From: Acidobacteriota bacterium
GTDB taxonomy: Bacteria; Acidobacteriota; Terriglobia; Acidiferrales; UBA7541
NCBI GenBank assembly: GCA_003223255.1
Contig: QHYJ01000036.1
Location: 6,205-58,387 of the forward strand
Direction: 5' to 3'
DNA: 52,183 nt
Shown in pieces: positions 1-7,447 of the stretch. A program made the translations under genes and the position numbers. Position 1 is the stretch's first letter, and every line of letters begins with the position of its first letter. The notes beneath the pieces were generated by a model, which did no database searches, had not been told where the DNA came from, and saw only the letters and a list, made by a program, of their open reading frames with translations.

Positions 1-407
1 CCGGGAGCGAGGCGCTCTAGCGGATTGCGCAGCTTGGTGACGATCGGTCCCTTGCCGTCCAGCGGCTGTCCCAGCGGATTCACCACGCGTCCGACCAGCG
101 CATCACCCACCGGAACGGACATAATCGCGTTCGTGCGCTTTACGACGTCGCCTTCTTTCAGCTCGGTCGTTTCGCCGAGCAGCACCACGCCGACTTGTTC
201 TTCTTCGAGGTTCAGTGCGATCCCATACACGTCGTGTGGAAACGCCAGCATCTCGCCGGCCATCACTTTTTCCAGGCCGTGCACGCGCGCAATGCCGTCG
301 CCAACGCTAATAATCGCGCCCACTTCGTCCACCGCAACGGCCTGCTCGTAATTCTCAATCTGCTCTCGCAGAATCTTGCTGATTTCGTCTGCCTTGATAT
401 TCGCCAT
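1..407 (-). CDS. atpA: ATP synthase F1 subunit alpha, N-terminal part (runs off window)
   Basis: This is the first 135 residues of the F1 alpha subunit, the non-catalytic nucleotide-binding subunit of F-type ATP synthase on the cytoplasmic side of the membrane. The start reads [20 protein letters not shown], followed by the beta-barrel segment with [13 protein letters not shown] and the GEMLAFP and VGVVLLGE strings typical of alpha. The P-loop lies beyond the window. A GGAG five bases before the ATG supports the start. It follows atpH by 65 nt on the same strand, the usual F1 order. Identification is firm; only the fragment is visible. Confidence 0.96.
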   Translation of the reverse strand, partial: MANIKADEISKILREQIENYEQAVAVDEVGAIISVGDGIARVHGLEKVMAGEMLAFPHDVYGIALNLEEEQVGVVLLGETTELKEGDVVKRTNAIMSVPVGDALVGRVVNPLGQPLDGKGPIVTKLRNPLERLAP

Positions 408-472
408 GCCTGCTCCGTCGCTTTCCCGAGGGCTTTCTCACCACACCGAAACTCCTGCTCCTAAAATCTTTC

Positions 473-1009
473 TCACTCCGACGCCAGCCGCGCGCGCATT
501 TCGTTGAGGCGGCTCCGCAACGAACCATCGTAAATCGTGTCGCCAATCCGCACCACCGCGCCACCCAGAAGCGCAGGATTAAGCGAATACGTCGGCTCGA
601 TTTTTTTCCCCGTCAGCCGCGAAAGCGTCGCTGCCAACTCCTTCTTCTGCGCTGCGCTCAATTCCACCGCCGAAGAAATTTCCGCCTCCGCCACGCCCTG
701 CCTCTGCCGCAACACTTGCTGAAACGCGGCAATGATTTCCGGAATCAGCTGCGTGCGCCGGTGGTCGGCAATCACGAACAGGAAATTGCGGATAATCTTG
801 CTTGCCCCTAGCCGCCCGATGACCTTTTCGATCACCGCATGCTTTGCTTCTACGCTTACTGCGGGGCTCACGAGAAACGTGCGCAATTCTGCGGATTGCG
901 CGTACGCTGCGCCAAAACTTTCCAGTTGCTTGGCCGCAGGCTCGGCCGCACCCTGCTCCAGCGCGATGTCCGCCAGTGCGTTTGCGTATTGGAGGCTCGC
1001 GGACTTCAA
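473..1009 (-). CDS. atpH: ATP synthase F1 subunit delta
   Basis: The 178-residue protein is the delta (OSCP-type) subunit that links the F1 head to the peripheral b stalk. The N-terminal helical domain begins MKSASLQYANALADIALEQG, and the C-terminal domain has the typical LGGAVVRIGDTIYDGSLRSRL string, where the family shows GG-x-x-I-x-x-G-D-x-x-x-D-x-S. Its length is normal for the family. The start overlaps the atpF stop by four bases (ATGA), so the two are probably translationally coupled. It sits between atpF and atpA as in most bacterial atp operons. Confidence 0.96.
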   Translation of the reverse strand: MKSASLQYANALADIALEQGAAEPAAKQLESFGAAYAQSAELRTFLVSPAVSVEAKHAVIEKVIGRLGASKIIRNFLFVIADHRRTQLIPEIIAAFQQVLRQRQGVAEAEISSAVELSAAQKKELAATLSRLTGKKIEPTYSLNPALLGGAVVRIGDTIYDGSLRSRLNEMRARLASE

Positions 1010-1590
1010 TTGGGCATCCCTTCCAGGCTTTTCACAAAATTGCTGATCAATCCCGCCTGCGCTTGCGCGGTCAGCTGCTCAGCCAGCAGCGACTCGGCGC
1101 CTTCCACGGCCAGCTTTGCCGCCAGCGCCTTCAACTCCAGCCGCGCCGCGCGCTCCGCCGCTTCGATTTCCGCTTTCGCGGCTGCCGCGACTTTTTCCAT
1201 GTCCGAGCGCGTTGCCGTTCGAATCCGCTCAACTTCCGCCGCGGCTTCGCGCTCGGCAAAAGCGCGCAGTTCCGCGACTTCTTTTTCCAAATTCGCGAGC
1301 TTCGTTTCCGCTTCGCGCAGTTGCGCGTCGGCAGCGGCTTTCGCGCTGCCTGCTTTGGTGATCGCGGAGCCGATGGCTTCCGCGCGCCCGCAGAAGAATC
1401 GCGGTGCTTTCTTCGAGCACACCCACAGAAGCGCGCCGGCCACGATCGCGAAATTAACCCACGTGAAAATTTCCTTCGCCGTTTCCACGTCCCCCGCGCC
1501 GCCCTCTTCTGCGGCATGCGCGCTCAGAGTTAAGAAAAGCGCCGCAATCACGGCGCTGGCAAGGGCCGATAGGATACGCCGCGCCCTCAT
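1006..1590 (-). CDS. atpF: ATP synthase F0 subunit b
   Basis: This 194-residue protein is a b-type peripheral stalk subunit. Unlike the common short form it starts with a signal-peptide-like stretch (residues 1-26, MRARRILSALASAVIAALFL then SAHAAEE) before the membrane segment near residues 42-58. A long Ala/Glu/Lys-rich helix without prolines follows, as expected for the coiled-coil stalk. It overlaps atpF' upstream and atpH downstream by four bases each. Whether the first hydrophobic segment is cleaved cannot be told from sequence alone. Confidence 0.92.
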   Translation of the reverse strand: MRARRILSALASAVIAALFLTLSAHAAEEGGAGDVETAKEIFTWVNFAIVAGALLWVCSKKAPRFFCGRAEAIGSAITKAGSAKAAADAQLREAETKLANLEKEVAELRAFAEREAAAEVERIRTATRSDMEKVAAAAKAEIEAAERAARLELKALAAKLAVEGAESLLAEQLTAQAQAGLISNFVKSLEGMPN

Positions 1591-2063
1591 CGAGCCTCTC
1601 TTGCGGGCGTGCCCGGATGCGGCGGCGTTGATAAGAATCGCCGCGCAATTTCAGCGGCAAGCTGTGCCGCCGACGATTCCATTTCGCGCCGTGCCGACGC
1701 AAGCTCCTTGGCCACGCGTTCTTTTGCCGCACCGACTTCCCCGGAAGCTTTGCTTCGCGCTTCCTTCAACTGCGCTGCGCGCTCGTCGAGGAGTTTTTTT
1801 CGCGCAACTTCTTGCTCCGCGTAGACCTTGCCGCGAGCCTGCTTCAGAGCCTCCTGGTATTGCTTGACCTTTTCCGCGGCGGCCGCCTGCGCGGCTTCCG
1901 CGGCCTTCTGCGCGCCCGCGGTGCGCGCCTCGCGCTCGGCCATCACTTTCAGCAGCGGGGCGAAGAAAAGCGACCGTAACATGAAGTAAAAAAAGAGGAT
2001 AATCGGGACTGTGGGCGCAGCCCCAAGGAACAGTTCGCCAAGTTGGTGACCGAGAGAAGGCAT
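1587..2063 (-). CDS. ATP synthase F0 subunit b' (second b-type subunit)
   Basis: This is the first gene of the ATPase group and encodes a 158-residue second b-type stalk subunit. A single hydrophobic segment lies at residues 14-32 (PTVPIILFFYFMLRSLFF), followed by the FxPLLKVMAEREART pattern seen at the membrane exit of b and b' proteins, and then a long charged helix. Two different b proteins imply a b/b' heterodimeric stalk. The 3' end overlaps atpF by four bases. No clear Shine-Dalgarno was seen, but a sigma70-type promoter lies about 130 bases upstream. Confidence 0.88.
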   Translation of the reverse strand: MPSLGHQLGELFLGAAPTVPIILFFYFMLRSLFFAPLLKVMAEREARTAGAQKAAEAAQAAAAEKVKQYQEALKQARGKVYAEQEVARKKLLDERAAQLKEARSKASGEVGAAKERVAKELASARREMESSAAQLAAEIARRFLSTPPHPGTPAREAR

Positions 2064-2192
2064 CGAATTGTCGCGCCTAAATTTCCGTCGCCTCTGACCC
2101 GGATCCGCGCGGGGCAGATAGGATGGCAGCCGCGCCTCGCTCCACCCCGAAGGAGCGTACGGTGGGCTTCAAGCCGCCGCTTCGAAATGTAG

Positions 2193-2221
2193 TTTATAAC
2201 ATCCGTCGCGCCTCCCGTCAA
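2193..2221 (-). promoter_or_regulatory. Sigma70-type promoter for the atp genes
   Basis: On the minus strand a TTGACG (-35, 2221-2216) and a TATAAA (-10, 2198-2193) are separated by exactly 17 nt, reading toward atpF'. Transcription would start near 2186, leaving a leader of about 120 nt. The site lies between the hcrB stop and the atpF' start, so the atp genes need not depend on read-through from the aromatic cluster. Confidence 0.6.
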
Positions 2222-2270
2222 CGCAGCCCCGACGCCGATCGCGTAGTTGTTGGGTGGCCGAATCGCAGAA

Positions 2271-3305
2271 CTAATAGAGGCTCGAGGAATGACGCCTGAG
2301 CAGTAGCCGCTCGCCGCGCATGTCCTCGCCGCGCAGTTCCCGCAGCGCATAGGTCGCGAATTCTGCAGTCACGCGCTTGCGCCAGGTCATGTCGAAATCG
2401 GTGTTGTCCAGCGGCTTGGCAATGCGCGCGGCGAGGGTTGCTGCTTCCGCGATCGAATCCTGACTCAAGGGGCGTCCCCTAAGGGACTTTGAAGCTTCTG
2501 CAGCCAAAAGCGGCAGGCACGCCACAGAGCCCACCACAATGCGAGCGTCCTCGACTACGCCATTCGCGGATATTCTCGCCGCTGCGGCGACCGACAAAAC
2601 CGGAAAATCGAAAGAGCCGCGGCGGCGCAGCTTCCAGTACGTGCTCTTCCAGCCATGCGAAGAATCCAGGATCACTTGAGTGAGCAGCTCATTCGGCTGC
2701 CGCTTGATGTAGTGGATTCCGTCATTTTGATAAAGTTCGGTGAGCGGAACTTCCCGCTCCCCCGAACGCGAAGCCAAGCGAACGCGTGCGCCAAGAGCCA
2801 TCAACGCCGGCGCGGTATCTGTCGAAGAGACGGCCATGCATTTTGGGCTGCCCGGAGCGACCCAGCAGGTATCGCCATCTTTTTTCAGACAAAAGCCAAT
2901 GGATTTTCGCCACTCGTAGTTTTGGTCGTAATAATTACAACGCGTGTCAAGACAGAGATTTCCGCCGAGCGTCGCCATATTGCGGATTTGTGGCGTGGCG
3001 ACACAGGAAGCGGCTTGCGCAAGCGCCGTCAGACCGTTTCGAAAACACGGGTCGGCTGCGATTTCAGAGAGTGTGGTGCAGGCGCCCAGGCGTGTGCCCG
3101 CATCACTGAGGTCGATCTGATGCAATTCCGGAATGCGATTCAGGCTCATCAAAGTCTTGGGGACCTGCTGCCGGCGCTTCATGTTTGGCAGCAGATCCGT
3201 GCCACCAGCGAGAGGCATCGCCTGGGAACCTTCGCCGTCCAGAATGCGCGCGGCCTCCGCAAGGGTCTGAGGAGCGCGAAACTCGAATAATGGCAGGCGC
3301 ATCAT
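2271..3305 (-). CDS. hcrB: 4-hydroxybenzoyl-CoA reductase beta subunit (FAD and [4Fe-4S])
   Basis: The 344-residue protein is the FAD subunit of a molybdenum hydroxylase. The FAD-binding motifs PLAGGTDLLPNM (31-42) and TLGGNLCLDTRC (112-123) are clear. After the second motif comes an insertion with Cys123, Cys139, Cys147 and Cys156. This is the spacing of the four cysteines that hold the extra [4Fe-4S] cluster in Thauera 4-hydroxybenzoyl-CoA reductase and is absent from ordinary xanthine dehydrogenases. That makes a low-potential, ferredoxin-driven dehydroxylase the best call. The ATG overlaps the hcrA stop; a second ATG follows directly and could also serve. Substrate is inferred, not shown. 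Confidence 0.82.
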   Translation of the reverse strand: MMRLPLFEFRAPQTLAEAARILDGEGSQAMPLAGGTDLLPNMKRRQQVPKTLMSLNRIPELHQIDLSDAGTRLGACTTLSEIAADPCFRNGLTALAQAASCVATPQIRNMATLGGNLCLDTRCNYYDQNYEWRKSIGFCLKKDGDTCWVAPGSPKCMAVSSTDTAPALMALGARVRLASRSGEREVPLTELYQNDGIHYIKRQPNELLTQVILDSSHGWKSTYWKLRRRGSFDFPVLSVAAAARISANGVVEDARIVVGSVACLPLLAAEASKSLRGRPLSQDSIAEAATLAARIAKPLDNTDFDMTWRKRVTAEFATYALRELRGEDMRGERLLLRRHSSSLY

Positions 3306-5815
3306 GGCGCAAGTACCTTTTCTTTCATGGCGCGCGGCTTCTCGCGATGCACATCGTTTATCGCGTTGCCGTCGCCGCCTTCCCACGGTGGTGGAACGCG
3401 CAGAGCCTCCGGCCAATGCACATGCGGAAAATGATCGGGCCCATAGCGCGGGTTGCGGCCTGCTTTTTTCTCCGCGAGCGCCTTCATGATTTTATCCGGG
3501 GTGATAGGCACTTCGTCGATGCGCACGCCCACCGCGTCATAAACCGCGTTGGCGACTGCCGGCATGATGGGCAGCAGAGGGCCCTGCCCTACTTCCTTCG
3601 CGCCGAAAGGACCGCGCGGATCGGGATCTTCAACCAGCTCCGTGACCACTTCCGGCATGTCCAGCGAGGTCGGGCTCTTGTATTCGAGAAGCGACGGGAA
3701 CTTGTGCACCAGCGCATGCGAAAGGCGCTTCGGTAAACGGCGGAACTCCTGCTCTTCCATCAGCGCTTCGCCGAGCCCCATATACACACTGCCCTCCACT
3801 TGGCCTCGCACCAGCGTCGGGTTGAGCGCCCGACCGATGTCATGGGCAATCCACACCTTGGGGACGTGCACCCAGCCGGTCGCGGAATGCACTTCGACTT
3901 CGACAACAGCCGCCGAATAGGAATAGGTCGGCGACGGTCCTACGCCGCCGCCTTTGTAGAGAGCGGGCGATTTCGGCGGAGTGTACGAGCCGACCGTGCC
4001 GATGGTTCCGAAGCGCGCTTCTGCGAGGCTAATCGCTTCCGCGAAACTGACTCCTTTCTCCGGCGCGGCGGAATCGAATATGCGCTTGTCGGCAAAACGC
4101 AGTCTCTCTTTCGGCAAATCCAATTTCAACGCAACGGCTTCGGCAAGCAGCGCTTTTCCGCGTTCCGCCGCCTGCAGTGCGGCATTTCCTGCCATCAACG
4201 TCACGCGGCTGGAATAGGAGCCCAAATCCACGGGACCAAGATCCGTGTCGCCAGTGAACAAGCGTACATCAAACGGGTCGATGCCAAGAACTTCGGCAAC
4301 GATGCTCGCCAAAACGTCGTCAGAGCCTTGGCCGATTTCTGTCGCGCCGCAGAAAATGCTCACTCCGCCGCCGCGATCGAATTTCAGTTGCACGCCGGAG
4401 TGCGGCATCTTGTTCCAGTAAATGGGCAATCCAGCTCCCGTTAGATAAGCCGAGCAAGCGATTCCCACGCCGCGCCCTTCGGGAAGCTTGCGGAATTTGT
4501 TCTTCCAGTCGGAAGCTTTCACAACCCGGCGGATGCACTCGGTGAGATTCACCGTGCCCAGCCTCAAGAAATTGGCGGTCACCGTGTTTGGAGCTTCTAC
4601 AATTCGCAAGCGCAAGTCCCCAGGATCAAGCTGGAGTTTTTCGGCGATCTTGTCGAGCTGCACTTCCTGCCCGAACCGTGGTTGCGGCGTGCCGTGCCCG
4701 CGCTTCGGGCCGCACGGCGGCTTGTTGGTGAATGTGCGGCAGCCCTCGTAGCGATACCGTGGAATGTGGTACGTCGTTGTCTGAAGCGCGCCCGCATAAT
4801 AAGTGCTCGCCACTCCGTACGAACCATACGCGCCGCCGTCGATCAGCGTTTGCAGGTGTACGCCGGTAATCGTGCCGTTTTTCTTAACCCCGGTTTTGAA
4901 TTTCATCAGCACCGGATGGCGACCGCGGTGGCAATAGAAAACTTCTTCGCGCGTGAGGCAGATTTTGACCGGGCGATCGAGCAGCAGCGCGGCTTTCGCA
5001 ACCACAATCTCGTGATTGAACGGATCGCTCTTGCCCCCAAACCCGCCGCCATTCGGCGTGGCAATTACGCGAATGTGCGCGGGCGGCATTTCGAGCACTT
5101 TCGCCAAGGCGCGATGCAGATAGTGCGGCGTTTGCGTGCTCGACCAAATCGTCAGCTTGCCGTCGGGATCCTTGATCGCCACCGAGGCGTGCTGCTCGAT
5201 GGGAAGATGCGTGTTGCCCTGATAAAAGAAAGTGTCCTCGAAGATCTCATCCGCTTCGGCAAATCCTTGTTCCACGTTTCCAAATTCCAGTGCTACTTGC
5301 TTGTGAATGTTGCCTTCCTCGCCGTATTCGTGGATGCGTGGCTCGGGAGTCGCCAGCGCTTCTTTGGGATTGGAGATGGTCGGAAGAATTTCGTAGTCCA
5401 CGTCGATCAAATCCAGAGCTTCGCACGCCGTCAATTCTTCCCTGGCCACGACTGCGGCAACCGGATCACCCACATGCCGCACGTGATCGACGCAAAGGGC
5501 CTGCTCGTCCTGACTGACAGGCAAGATGCCGTACTGAATCGGGAGGTCCTTTCCGGTGAGCATCAAATAGACGCCCGGGTGTGCCAGCGCGCGCAAAGCA
5601 TCGATTTTCCGGATACGTGCGTGAGGATGCGGCGAGCGCAGAAGTTTGCAATGCGCAATGCGGGGCAGGAAGATGTCGTCGGCAAAGCGCGTCTGCCCGG
5701 TCACTTTTGCGCGGCCGTCGACGCGTCGGCGCGGCACGCCGATGACCCGCAATCCTTCGCGATTCGAGAGGGAATCCGTGACGGGTGATTTAGACTTTTC
5801 TTCTGGATCTGACAT
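3302..5815 (-). CDS. hcrA: 4-hydroxybenzoyl-CoA reductase alpha subunit (molybdopterin)
   Basis: The 837-residue protein is the catalytic Mo-cofactor subunit of the xanthine oxidase family. Visible signatures are VDGRAKVTGQTRFADDI near the start, TPNGGGFGGKSDP, FTNKPPCGPKRGHGTPQPRF, EIGQGSDDVLASIVAEVLG and RGPFGAKEVGQGP, where Glu741 is the likely active-site glutamate. The PPCGPKRGHG string is as I remember it from HcrA/HbaC proteins. A C-terminal tail of about 55 residues, rich in His, Trp and Pro, goes beyond the usual end. A GAGAGG lies four bases before the ATG. The stop overlaps hcrB (ATGA), so the subunits are coupled. Confidence 0.85.
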   Translation of the reverse strand: MSDPEEKSKSPVTDSLSNREGLRVIGVPRRRVDGRAKVTGQTRFADDIFLPRIAHCKLLRSPHPHARIRKIDALRALAHPGVYLMLTGKDLPIQYGILPVSQDEQALCVDHVRHVGDPVAAVVAREELTACEALDLIDVDYEILPTISNPKEALATPEPRIHEYGEEGNIHKQVALEFGNVEQGFAEADEIFEDTFFYQGNTHLPIEQHASVAIKDPDGKLTIWSSTQTPHYLHRALAKVLEMPPAHIRVIATPNGGGFGGKSDPFNHEIVVAKAALLLDRPVKICLTREEVFYCHRGRHPVLMKFKTGVKKNGTITGVHLQTLIDGGAYGSYGVASTYYAGALQTTTYHIPRYRYEGCRTFTNKPPCGPKRGHGTPQPRFGQEVQLDKIAEKLQLDPGDLRLRIVEAPNTVTANFLRLGTVNLTECIRRVVKASDWKNKFRKLPEGRGVGIACSAYLTGAGLPIYWNKMPHSGVQLKFDRGGGVSIFCGATEIGQGSDDVLASIVAEVLGIDPFDVRLFTGDTDLGPVDLGSYSSRVTLMAGNAALQAAERGKALLAEAVALKLDLPKERLRFADKRIFDSAAPEKGVSFAEAISLAEARFGTIGTVGSYTPPKSPALYKGGGVGPSPTYSYSAAVVEVEVHSATGWVHVPKVWIAHDIGRALNPTLVRGQVEGSVYMGLGEALMEEQEFRRLPKRLSHALVHKFPSLLEYKSPTSLDMPEVVTELVEDPDPRGPFGAKEVGQGPLLPIMPAVANAVYDAVGVRIDEVPITPDKIMKALAEKKAGRNPRYGPDHFPHVHWPEALRVPPPWEGGDGNAINDVHREKPRAMKEKVLAP

Positions 5816-5888
5816 CTAGCCTCTCAGCGCGCGCTCTCACGCAGCACGGCTCCGAAATCTCAGCAACACGTTGAAAAGCGCATTTGGT

Positions 5889-5982
5889 TGTCATCTCGAG
5901 CGAAGCACGCTCTTTGCGCTCCGGACGTTTTTGCGGAGCGAGGGATGTGCTTTTCGCAAAGCTCAAGGCAAAGCAGATTCCT
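5889..5982. repeat. Interspersed hairpin repeat, copy 1
   Basis: The 200-base gap between hcrC and hcrA holds an element that begins TGTCATCTCGAGCGAAGC and ends AAAGCAGATTCC. Inside is a perfect 7-bp inverted repeat, CGCTCCG (5917-5923) with CGGAGCG (5934-5940). The same terminal words and hairpin core recur near 38840, 45660 and 52081. It may act as an mRNA processing or stability element between hcrC and hcrA. Confidence 0.6.
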
Positions 5983-6016
5983 AATCGAGACGACCGCCTT
6001 GCAACTCGACAAGCGC

Positions 6017-6532
6017 TCAGGGCGCGCCCTCCTCTTTTTCTGCCATCCTGACCATAGCCGCTTCCACAGCTTCGAAGATCTGCAGATATCCCGTGCAGCG
6101 GCAAAGATTCCCCGAGAGCGCTTCCCGAATTTGATCCCGCGACGGATGCGGATTCGCATCGAGCAACGCTTTGGCCGTCACTAAAATACCCGGCGTGCAG
6201 TAGCCGCATTGCGCCGCACCGAGGTCCGCGAAGGTGTCTTGCAGCGGATGGAGTCGTCCATCGACGGAAAGCCCCTCGACAGTCAGGACTTGTCGTCCGC
6301 GGCATTCGAGTGCTAGCACGAGGCAGGAGAGCACCGGCTTGCCATCCAAAAGAACCGCACAGGCGCCACATTCTCCCAACTCACAACCATGCTTCGTCCC
6401 GGTGTGGCCGAGATCCTCGCGCAAGACTTCCAGGAGCGTCTTATACGGCGCGAAAGAAACGTCAACTTCTTCGCCATTCAGCGCGAACCGGATCTGTGCC
6501 GTCTTTTGTGATTCAATCGGAAGCGTCGCCAC
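6017..6532 (-). CDS. hcrC: 4-hydroxybenzoyl-CoA reductase gamma subunit (two [2Fe-2S])
   Basis: The 171-residue protein is the small iron-sulfur subunit of the molybdenum reductase. A plant-type [2Fe-2S] domain has Cys50, Cys55, Cys58 and Cys70 (CELGECGAC, then LSC). The C-terminal helical domain has Cys109, Cys112, Cys144 and Cys146 (CGYC and CRC). All eight ligands are present and the length is normal. It precedes hcrA by 201 nt, and that gap contains a repeat. Small subunits of CO and xanthine dehydrogenases look alike, so the specific name rests on the neighbouring hcrA and hcrB. Confidence 0.85.
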   Translation of the reverse strand: MATLPIESQKTAQIRFALNGEEVDVSFAPYKTLLEVLREDLGHTGTKHGCELGECGACAVLLDGKPVLSCLVLALECRGRQVLTVEGLSVDGRLHPLQDTFADLGAAQCGYCTPGILVTAKALLDANPHPSRDQIREALSGNLCRCTGYLQIFEAVEAAMVRMAEKEEGAP

Positions 6533-6553
6533 TTGTCATCACCCTTCGAACGG

Positions 6554-7270
6554 CTATCCAACGGTCACACGTTTTCCTGCGTCTTCGGTAACCTGTCTGC
6601 GTACGACCAGCGGCGTTTTTCTTCCGCTGGCTAACCGCCCGAGAGAGTCTGCCGTCGCCAGCAAGCCGCGAATTAGATATTCCGCCAATTTTTCCGCAAT
6701 TTCTTCAGCCCTCATTGGCCCATCCGGGCGAAACCACTGCACGCTCCAATTCAGCGCCCCAAGCATCGCCCGCGCAACCAGCGCCGCATCTCCGGAGACG
6801 AATTCACCGGTCCGCATCCCCGAGGCAATCAGATTCCGTACGCCCAGTTCATAGCGGTCGCGTTTGGCAACCAGGTAACGTTGCTGCCGCAGTGGCAAAG
6901 CATTCGTCAACAGATGCGCGGCCGAACCCTCGACTTCGTCGAGCAAGCAGCGCAAATGAGAAACGATCACTTGCCGCAATCTGGCAGCGGCGCTGGTCTT
7001 CGCGCAGCGCACCTTCTCCAGCGCCGCGATCAGGCGATCCAACGAACTGTCCTGGCAGAAAAAGAGAATCTCACTTTTGCCCTGGAAGTAGTTGTACAGG
7101 TTGGCGGGGGAGACTTGCGCGGCCTCCGCAATATCACGCATGCCCGTCTCCACAATGCCGCGAGAACGGAATTGCCGCCCCGCCGCGCGCAAGATTTCCA
7201 GGCGCCGAGCCTGATAACGGCGACGCTGGCGCCCGTTACGTGAGGTCCCGGACTGTTGTTCGGATGCCAC
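6554..7270 (-). CDS. TetR family transcriptional regulator
   Basis: The 238-residue protein has an N-terminal TetR helix-turn-helix at about residues 24-70, including FRSRGIVETGMRDIAEAAQV and SPANLYNYFQGKSEIL. A longer helical ligand-binding domain follows. The Arg-rich N-terminus is unusually basic. It lies 21 nt before hcrC on the same strand, so it probably controls the reductase genes or its own transcript, perhaps by sensing an aromatic acyl-CoA (inference). Two palindromes of the kind TetR dimers bind lie just upstream at 7352-7386. Confidence 0.88.
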   Translation of the reverse strand: MASEQQSGTSRNGRQRRRYQARRLEILRAAGRQFRSRGIVETGMRDIAEAAQVSPANLYNYFQGKSEILFFCQDSSLDRLIAALEKVRCAKTSAAARLRQVIVSHLRCLLDEVEGSAAHLLTNALPLRQQRYLVAKRDRYELGVRNLIASGMRTGEFVSGDAALVARAMLGALNWSVQWFRPDGPMRAEEIAEKLAEYLIRGLLATADSLGRLASGRKTPLVVRRQVTEDAGKRVTVG

Positions 7271-7341
7271 TTTCTTCTCGGGGGAAGAGTCTTTTCCCTT
7301 AAGCTGCCCCCTATCGAAAGTGTCTTCCTTTTTCTTGCTTG

Positions 7342-7386
7342 TGTCAATGCGTTCTGAACATCTGTTCAGAATACGAACACCTGTTC
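7342..7386 (-). promoter_or_regulatory. Twin palindromic operator and -35 box upstream of tetR
   Basis: A perfect 9-bp inverted repeat TTCTGAACA-TC-TGTTCAGAA occupies 7352-7371. A second site, GAACA-CC-TGTTC, occupies 7375-7386. Their centres are 19 bp apart. Directly beside them on the minus strand is TTGACA (7347-7342), a consensus -35 reading toward tetR; the -10 match is weak. Paired palindromes next to the promoter of a tetR gene are a common autoregulatory layout. That this TetR binds them is an inference. Confidence 0.6.
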
Positions 7387-7447
7387 ACTTCGAGTGCAAA
7401 AAATGGCCTTTGTGCACGACCGACGGGAATACACGTTGCCCGGGAGG

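Noticed and set aside
4682-5788. Long plus-strand open frame opposite hcrA
   Set aside because: Shadow of the hcrA codon pattern; no motif, no ribosome site, and hcrA is clearly the real gene.
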